This document shows, in pieces, positions 58,712 through 64,000 of a DNA stretch of 64,000 nucleotides (its first letter is position 1; each line of letters begins with the position of its first letter). The stretch comes from Ehrlichia ruminantium str. Welgevonden (lineage in GTDB: Bacteria > Pseudomonadota > Alphaproteobacteria > Rickettsiales > Anaplasmataceae): positions 62,001 to 126,000 of the forward strand of contig NC_005295.2 in assembly GCF_000026005.1 (NCBI RefSeq), in the 5' to 3' direction. Both the position numbers and the translations under genes were made by a program. A model generated the notes under the pieces. It was given only the letters and a program-made list of their open reading frames with translations, had not been told where the DNA came from and did no database searches.

Positions 58712-61507
58712 ATGGGTATATTAAAATTATTAATGGGTATTATTGGTACTGGTATGGTGTTAACGGGGTCTACAGGAGGCTCTGAACAACAGGAAGATAA
58801 AGAAAATACTGATAATCAGTCTGGCAAGGATCAAGATAATAGTAATTCAGATGTAGCAAATGCATCAGGTGATAATACATCTACTCAGTCAAGTCAGCAT
58901 GTAGGTAACTCTGAAGGTAGTATTGCAGCTGGTGAGGTCAGCAATGCTCATTCTGCATCAAAAGGGTTAGTAGATAGTCGAAAAGTTAAAAACTTGGAAT
59001 ACCAAAATTTTAGGAAGAAGCATGCTATGTATTGTTATGATATGTTACAAGCTGCTTTTAATTGGCAAGGTGGTTATGCTTATGTTACACATGATTTTCA
59101 CAATTTTTTAGATTGTATTGCTGGGAATGATCAAGAAATAAGAGGATTGTGCTTTTTAGTTTTGAAAGCATCTGTGTTATTTCAATATTGTATGTTACAT
59201 TGCCGTCATGAAGTTGCTAGACTGCTTGTTTTTGACCAAAGATCTCTTAGAGATCCAATGCTGCTTAATAATTTATTGAGTAAGGCATTAAGTATTTTGA
59301 GTAATACAGATGATCCTGATAGGAGAATGTATTTTTCTTATCTGGCTTTATGTCACATATCTTATAGTCAACTAGATATGAAAGAGATGATATCACCTCA
59401 ATTTTATAGAGATATACAAGGGTTATTATGTAGGATATTTGAATATAAGATAACTAATGGTTTTGATCCGTATATAAAGTTTACACATGAACTATTGATT
59501 GGATGTGCCTTATTTTTAGGAGGTATGTATAATCAAATTCATACAAGAGAAGCTACTACTGAAGTTACTGTTCCAGATACTGTAAATGTATTATGCCGAA
59601 ATACTGATATTTTTAGAGAGAGGATAAATTCGAATAGGCGTTCTGTAATGGCATGGCAAGATTTAGGTTACCGGTGTTATAGACTATTCATATCTATGTT
59701 ATATATGTATACAGATGATACACGATTGTTTAGACGTGGTGTACAAGCTATTCCACAAAAGTTAATACGTCAGTGTTCGGAAGATATTGTAACATTAATT
59801 GATAGTTACTATCTTCAAGATGAGATGCCATATAGTGTTATTGCTGGAAATATAGCAGGTAGTCTTAGTAGGTTAATTAATAGAAATAATATCAGCATAG
59901 TACAAGAAGATATTACTTTATATGAACAGCACTGTATTAGGCAATGTTCAATGAGTGTTAAAACTAGTACGGATTTAGAAAGTCAAGACATAGAACAACT
60001 CAATGTTAGCATGTCTATTGTGGATATAAATGAAGAACGAGAAGGAATACATGCTGCTCAACAACCACCTAGTAGTTCTTTAGGTGAAGGGGCTGTAGGG
60101 GAAGTAGCAGGTTCAAGTTATGATTATACAAGATTAGGTGCTAGACCGAAAGTACGTTCAAGAAAATCTTCTGATAAAACATTAAAACAAGGTGAATCAC
60201 ATACTAGTGTAAAGATATCACAAGTGAGTACTGGAATGTCTAGTACATTTGTAGATAAAAAATCAAAAGGATTAGTCGGTATTATAAAGTCACCTGACAG
60301 TTTTTCATCTCAGGAAACTAAACTGTCTCAGGTACATCATAAGCAAGCTCAAGTTGCTGATGGTGTGACTACAACAGATAAGCTATCTAATATTGATTTA
60401 CAGGAAAATGTTATACAACCAGTTCATATAAGCGAAGTTGATGATAACTTACCTAAACAATCACCTATTTCTAGACAAGGTACTTGTGTAAGTATGCCAC
60501 CCGACCACATACGCAAGTTTAGGCGTTTACATGTTATATATCTTTATGATATTTGTCGACGTTTAATATTTTCTACGCACGGAGAAATTAAAGCCACTGT
60601 TGAATGTGCTCATGTAATGTCGGATATCTTTAAAAGTAATAAAGCTGAGCAGAAATTCTTCTTATTGATGTTAAAAGTATCTATGTTATTACAATTTTGT
60701 GGTGCACATTTTTCTAGGGAACGAATTAGATACATAATATTTGATGCAAGACCTTGGGCTAAAGAAAGCAAAAATATCGATTATATATTGTGTGAGATTT
60801 TAGGGGTGATAAATACTTCATCATCATTATCTCATACTATAATGTCAATAAGTAGGTTATTACGACAAAAATACGATGTTGACGGGAAAATGTTGACTAA
60901 AATGCGTCATATGCCAGATTTTTATAGGAAAGTAATGAATTTATTGTGTAGAGTATATCAATATAAAAGAGAGTGTTCTAATTTTGGTCAGGATAATATA
61001 CATACTATTGTAATTAGTCAGGTAATCATATGTTGTGCTATGCTAATGGGAAGTATGTATTGTAGTAAGGAAGGCATCGGAATTCGAGGTACTCGTAGAA
61101 CATTGGATGTTGAATTTTATCACTTGGTGCTAGCATTTATGTATCTGTATGAGGTACAAGCTCAAGGTGCTGCAAAGGTTGATTACATAGATCATAGTCC
61201 TGTGGTTATACCACCAGGATTATCTAGGTTGTGTTCAAAAAATTTTGTTAAGTTTCTTAAGAAAAATTATCCTGGTGGTGAAGTGCCTTTTTCTATACAT
61301 GTTGAACATTTAATTGAACGTTTAGATAGATTGATCACTGGTCAAAATGTAGCATGGATATTTTCTGATATAGAAATATATGAACACAGTTTTATGCAAA
61401 ATAGAAGGAGAAGTGGGAGTGACTACTCACGAGGGGATGGTACTGGAGGTGAAAATGATAATTTTCCTGATCAACAACGTGCTAGTGGTGATGGACGTGG
61501 CTTATAA
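58712..61507 (+). CDS. 931-residue family protein with two copies of the shared domain
   Basis: I do not recognise a named family. The N-terminus has a hydrophobic segment (M-G-I-L-K-L-L-M-G-I-I-G-T-G-M-V-L), a likely signal or anchor, then a polar acidic stretch. The first domain copy runs about residues 97-413 and the second about 608-903. Matching blocks are L-K-A-S-V-L-F-Q-Y-C / L-K-V-S-M-L-L-Q-F-C, Q-F-Y-R-D-I-Q-G-L-L-C-R / D-F-Y-R-K-V-M-N-L-L-C-R, L-G-G-M-Y / M-G-S-M-Y, and D-I-T-L-Y-E / D-I-E-I-Y-E. The linker holds R-L-G-A-R-P-K-V-R near residues 474-482. I use the ATG at 58712; a TTG 9 nt upstream gives 934 residues. It ends with a Gly/Asp-rich tail. Confidence 0.9.
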   Translation: MGILKLLMGIIGTGMVLTGSTGGSEQQEDKENTDNQSGKDQDNSNSDVANASGDNTSTQSSQHVGNSEGSIAAGEVSNAHSASKGLVDSRKVKNLEYQNFRKKHAMYCYDMLQAAFNWQGGYAYVTHDFHNFLDCIAGNDQEIRGLCFLVLKASVLFQYCMLHCRHEVARLLVFDQRSLRDPMLLNNLLSKALSILSNTDDPDRRMYFSYLALCHISYSQLDMKEMISPQFYRDIQGLLCRIFEYKITNGFDPYIKFTHELLIGCALFLGGMYNQIHTREATTEVTVPDTVNVLCRNTDIFRERINSNRRSVMAWQDLGYRCYRLFISMLYMYTDDTRLFRRGVQAIPQKLIRQCSEDIVTLIDSYYLQDEMPYSVIAGNIAGSLSRLINRNNISIVQEDITLYEQHCIRQCSMSVKTSTDLESQDIEQLNVSMSIVDINEEREGIHAAQQPPSSSLGEGAVGEVAGSSYDYTRLGARPKVRSRKSSDKTLKQGESHTSVKISQVSTGMSSTFVDKKSKGLVGIIKSPDSFSSQETKLSQVHHKQAQVADGVTTTDKLSNIDLQENVIQPVHISEVDDNLPKQSPISRQGTCVSMPPDHIRKFRRLHVIYLYDICRRLIFSTHGEIKATVECAHVMSDIFKSNKAEQKFFLLMLKVSMLLQFCGAHFSRERIRYIIFDARPWAKESKNIDYILCEILGVINTSSSLSHTIMSISRLLRQKYDVDGKMLTKMRHMPDFYRKVMNLLCRVYQYKRECSNFGQDNIHTIVISQVIICCAMLMGSMYCSKEGIGIRGTRRTLDVEFYHLVLAFMYLYEVQAQGAAKVDYIDHSPVVIPPGLSRLCSKNFVKFLKKNYPGGEVPFSIHVEHLIERLDRLITGQNVAWIFSDIEIYEHSFMQNRRRSGSDYSRGDGTGGENDNFPDQQRASGDGRGL

Positions 61508-61761
61508 TTTTTGGTTATGTTATAATGTTGAATTTTATGGAATATATTAACTAGTTTGTATATTTACGTAGTTAAGTATTACTTCTGTTACAACATAATC
61601 TTAGTTTAAATATTAAGTTAATAGCGTTATCATACTATAAGCATTATAAAATACATTAGCTTTTTTTATAATGCTTATAGAACCACATATTAATAAATTT
61701 AGATTTTTTTGTTTCTAAATATCTGTATATTTGCGTGCTAGATTATGTAGAATATTAACAA
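61508..61761. other. Convergent spacer with a strong inverted repeat
   Basis: This spacer lies between the 931-residue gene and the small minus-strand gene and contains the probable bidirectional terminator listed next. Confidence 0.6.
61635..61680. terminator. Probable bidirectional terminator (17-bp inverted repeat)
   Basis: CTATAAGCATTATAAAA and TTTTATAATGCTTATAG pair perfectly around a 12-nt loop that contains extra T residues. It lies 128 bp after the 931-residue gene and 82 bp after the convergent 93-residue gene, as expected for a shared transcript end. Confidence 0.65.
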
Positions 61762-62043
61762 TTATAATTCGGATGATTGCATAATTTTTTGCATATGTGG
61801 CATCATTATTTTCATAAAGCTTTTAATCAAGTCTTCCTGTTGATCTTTTGATAATGTGTTCTGTTTTGCATTAATAGCTGAGCTGATTAACGGTTCTAAT
61901 GCTTTATTTAATTCTGGAATTGCTGATTTTATTTCACTTTTTATTGATGCTTTTGTTTTATCGTCTATTTTTGTTTTATATTCTTTTTCAACACATCTAA
62001 TAACATCTTCTAAGCTTTGATCTACAGATAATTCTTCACTCAT
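61762..62043 (-). CDS. Small hypothetical helical protein
   Basis: I do not recognise this 93-residue protein. It starts M-S-E-E-L-S-V-D-Q and is acidic at the N-terminus, Lys-rich in the middle (K-T-K-I-D-D-K-T-K-A-S-I-K) and Met-rich near the end (F-M-K-I-M-M-P-H-M-Q-K-I-M). It is predicted to be almost entirely helical with no signal peptide, membrane helix or cysteine. Regular heptad-like spacing suggests a helical bundle or oligomer. It lies between the paralog cluster and guaA on the opposite strand, ending at a shared terminator. The composition looks like a real gene. Confidence 0.7.
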   Translation of the reverse strand: MSEELSVDQSLEDVIRCVEKEYKTKIDDKTKASIKSEIKSAIPELNKALEPLISSAINAKQNTLSKDQQEDLIKSFMKIMMPHMQKIMQSSEL

Positions 62044-62891
62044 GTATTTGTCCCTAAATTGTTGTGATATTTGATTCTATTGTATATTTATTAATAAAAT
62101 AATAATTTTTCTTGGAAAATCAACTTGTATGATGGGTATATTTAATTATATTCAAAATGAGTTTTGTAATCTTAATATGAATTATATTTACTATAAATGG
62201 AAATAAAGACTTATTTTATAATAAGTTTATTATTTATATATTGAGTTAAGTTAGATAAGTTTATGGTAGTACTTAGTTTGATATTAAATACCATAGCATT
62301 TTAACAAATAACAGAATTTTATTCAGTAAAAAATGTTCTGTACAAATTGAAAAATAATTATAGTCTTACTGACTACTGACTACTGACTACTGACTACTGA
62401 CTACTGACTACTGACTACTGACTACTGACTACTGACTACTGACTACTGACTACTGACTACTGACTACTGACTACTGACTACTGACTACTGACTACTGACT
62501 ACTGACTACTGACTACTGACTACTGACTACTGACTACTGACTACTGACTACTGACTACTGACTACTGACTACTGACTACTGACTACTGACTACTGACTAC
62601 TGACTACTGTAATTGTGTTTAGCACATATCTCAAAATTTAAAAACTATTTATTATGTAATAACTGTTACACTAATTATTAATTGATTACTTTTAGCTGTT
62701 ATTGAGTTTTATCTATGAAAGTAGATACCTATATTTTTAATGAATATATTTATTAGTAGTCTGCTAATATTATAGGTAATAATTCTAGTTGGAAAATATT
62801 TTGGATTAATTGTGAAAAAGTAGTTAACATAATATATCATAGATCTATCAAAAATAGAGTTTTATTGTTTGTTTAATTATACGAGGTATAA
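62044..62891. other. Divergent spacer with a 7-bp repeat array
   Basis: This spacer separates the 93-residue gene from guaA. Besides the array listed next, I see no coding frame or RNA gene. Both promoters must lie here. Confidence 0.6.
62367..62609. repeat. 7-bp tandem array, about 34.7 copies of TACTGAC
   Basis: The unit TACTGAC repeats without a visible interruption for 243 bp. Seven is not a multiple of three and the unit contains TGA, so no frame is open through it and it is not coding. It ends 282 bp upstream of the guaA start and begins about 320 bp upstream of the 93-residue gene. Arrays of this kind with variable copy number are known from E. ruminantium. Confidence 0.98.
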
Positions 62892-64000
62892 ATGTCAAAG
62901 GTAGCTATTATTGATTTTGGGTCGCAATTTACACAATTGCTTGCTAGAAGAATAAGGGACTTAAATATTTATTCTGAGATATTTCTACCTAATGTGGCAT
63001 TTGATCTTATTAAAGGTGTTGATGCATTTATTCTGTCTGGTGGGCCTAGGTCAGTACCTAATTCAGATGGAATTCCTAAAATTGTACATGATATTCTTCA
63101 GTTTAATGAAAAGACGTCTATTCCAGTATTAGGTATATGCTATGGATTACAGATTCTCAGTAACTATTTTGAATCTGATGTTGTATCTAATTGTAATAAG
63201 GAATTTGGAAAAACCATTCTCAATATAATAAAAAATTCAAAGATAATAGAAAATATTTGGGAATCAGGGGACCAAGCTTGTGTGTGGATGAGTCATGCAG
63301 ATAGTGTTTATAATATACCACGTGGTTTTGAGGTTATTGCATATAGTGTATTGAATAATTCCATTGCTATGGTAGCGAATGAACAGCGTAGGATTTATGG
63401 TATGCAATTTCATCCTGAGGTCTATCATACTCCAGATGGTATAAATTTACTTGCGAACTTTCTGGATATTGCAGGTTGCCAAAAGGATTGGACTGTAACA
63501 TCTTTTATAGACGATCAGCAAGATGCTATTAAGAAACAAATTGGAAATAAAAAAGTAATAGCAGCACTTAGTGGAGGTGTTGATTCAAGTGTGGCTGCAG
63601 CGTTGACGTATAAGGCGATAGGTGACCAACTTCATTGTGTATTTATTGACAATGGGTTATTGCGTTATAATGAAGTGGAAAAAGTAAAGCAGCTATTTAT
63701 TAATGAGCTAAAAATTCCTGTAACAATTGTTGATAAATCAGCAGTGTTTCTAAATAGGTTGAAATCTATAACTGATCCAGAACGGAAGCGTAAAATAATT
63801 GGGGAGACTTTTATTGAAATATTTGAAGAAGAGGCTAATAAGCTTGAAGGAGTAGAGTTTTTAATGCAGGGGACTATATATCCTGATGTTGTGGAATCTG
63901 GAGGTAGTGGTTCTATTGCGAAAGAAAGTGTGGTTATTAAGTCTCATCACAATGTTGGTGGCTTACCTAAAACCATGAAATTTAAGCTTGTTGAGCCATT
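62892..64000 (+). CDS. guaA: GMP synthase (glutamine-hydrolysing), cut by the window end
   Basis: The 369 complete codons seen here encode the N-terminal glutamine amidotransferase and most of the ATP-pyrophosphatase domain of GMP synthase, which converts XMP to GMP. The amidotransferase triad is C83 in G-I-C-Y-G-L-Q and H175/E177 in F-H-P-E. The PP-loop L-S-G-G-V-D-S-S-V follows near residues 236-244, then F-I-D-N-G-L-L-R. The segment Q-G-T-I-Y-P-D-V-V-E-S-G and H-H-N-V-G-G-L-P are typical of GuaA. GAGG at 62883-62886 precedes the ATG by 5 nt. The dimerisation domain lies beyond the window. Confidence 0.97.
   Translation, partial: MSKVAIIDFGSQFTQLLARRIRDLNIYSEIFLPNVAFDLIKGVDAFILSGGPRSVPNSDGIPKIVHDILQFNEKTSIPVLGICYGLQILSNYFESDVVSNCNKEFGKTILNIIKNSKIIENIWESGDQACVWMSHADSVYNIPRGFEVIAYSVLNNSIAMVANEQRRIYGMQFHPEVYHTPDGINLLANFLDIAGCQKDWTVTSFIDDQQDAIKKQIGNKKVIAALSGGVDSSVAAALTYKAIGDQLHCVFIDNGLLRYNEVEKVKQLFINELKIPVTIVDKSAVFLNRLKSITDPERKRKIIGETFIEIFEEEANKLEGVEFLMQGTIYPDVVESGGSGSIAKESVVIKSHHNVGGLPKTMKFKLVEP

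Noticed and set aside
55025-62274. Shared 18-nt string AAGTTTATGGTAGTACTT at 55025 and 62257
   Set aside because: One exact 18-nt match is about what chance allows in 64 kb of AT-rich DNA, and the flanks do not align.
62367-62609. CRISPR array
   Set aside because: The repeat unit is 7 bp and perfectly contiguous with no spacers, so it is a simple tandem repeat.

Overview
This window looks like a piece of an Ehrlichia chromosome, most likely Ehrlichia ruminantium or a very close relative. The evidence is a very AT-rich sequence, a coding share of only about two thirds by my addition of gene lengths, gene-free gaps of 1-2 kb, housekeeping proteins of Rickettsiales/Anaplasmataceae type, partial duplications of gene 3' ends, and short tandem repeats in spacers. 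The species call is inference; no search was run.

Layout. 1-5.3 kb: dksA (-), ccmB (+), tRNA-Val, a cation-diffusion-facilitator transporter, mlaC, and rpsT (-). 6.6-9.7 kb: polA (-), followed by two extra truncated copies of its own 3' end. 10.8-18.7 kb: a small charged protein, argF, recF, then def and a family-4-like uracil-DNA glycosylase (both -), plsC and rpe. 20.2-21.7 kb: mlaE-mlaF, the permease and ATPase of the lipid transport system whose periplasmic carrier mlaC lies 16 kb away. 22.3-24.1 kb: an ankyrin-repeat protein with two C-terminal membrane segments. 24.7-35.2 kb: a polyprenyl diphosphate synthase and glnA (both -, glnA trailed by a decayed copy of its 3' end), tRNA-Lys-tyrS-hemA, yraN (-), secF, and an aldolase-tRNA-Cys unit (-). 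35.6-46.7 kb: one 11.1-kb gene for a 3715-residue protein. 47.3-48.5 kb: pdhC. 50.6-61.5 kb: four large genes of unknown function separated by long gaps. 61.8 kb to the end: a small conserved-looking gene, a 243-bp array of a 7-bp repeat, and the start of guaA.

The most unusual part is 35.6-61.5 kb. By eye, the four genes at 50.6-61.5 kb encode diverged copies of one helical domain of about 300 residues. The domain appears twice in the 934-residue protein and once, as far as I can align it, near residues 2287-2595 of the giant protein. All five proteins also carry a short motif of the form [QL]-G-A-[KR]-P-K, usually after a hydrophobic/aromatic run, in a low-complexity segment. I do not recognise the domain or the motif. 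Three members carry signs of DNA-level variation: a run of 12 G inside the 540-residue gene, a perfect 10-bp tandem duplication that splits another gene into two frames, and a 10-unit mosaic repeat block in the giant gene. The simplest reading is a rapidly evolving, probably secreted or surface-associated paralog cluster at the host interface. That reading is inference.

The remaining genes are ordinary core functions: replication and repair (polA, recF, udg), translation (rpsT, tyrS, def, three tRNAs), lipid and envelope (plsC, mlaCEF, ispB), haem and cytochrome (hemA, ccmB), nitrogen and nucleotides (glnA, argF, guaA), and carbon metabolism (rpe, fba, pdhC). They are mostly single genes or pairs rather than long operons.
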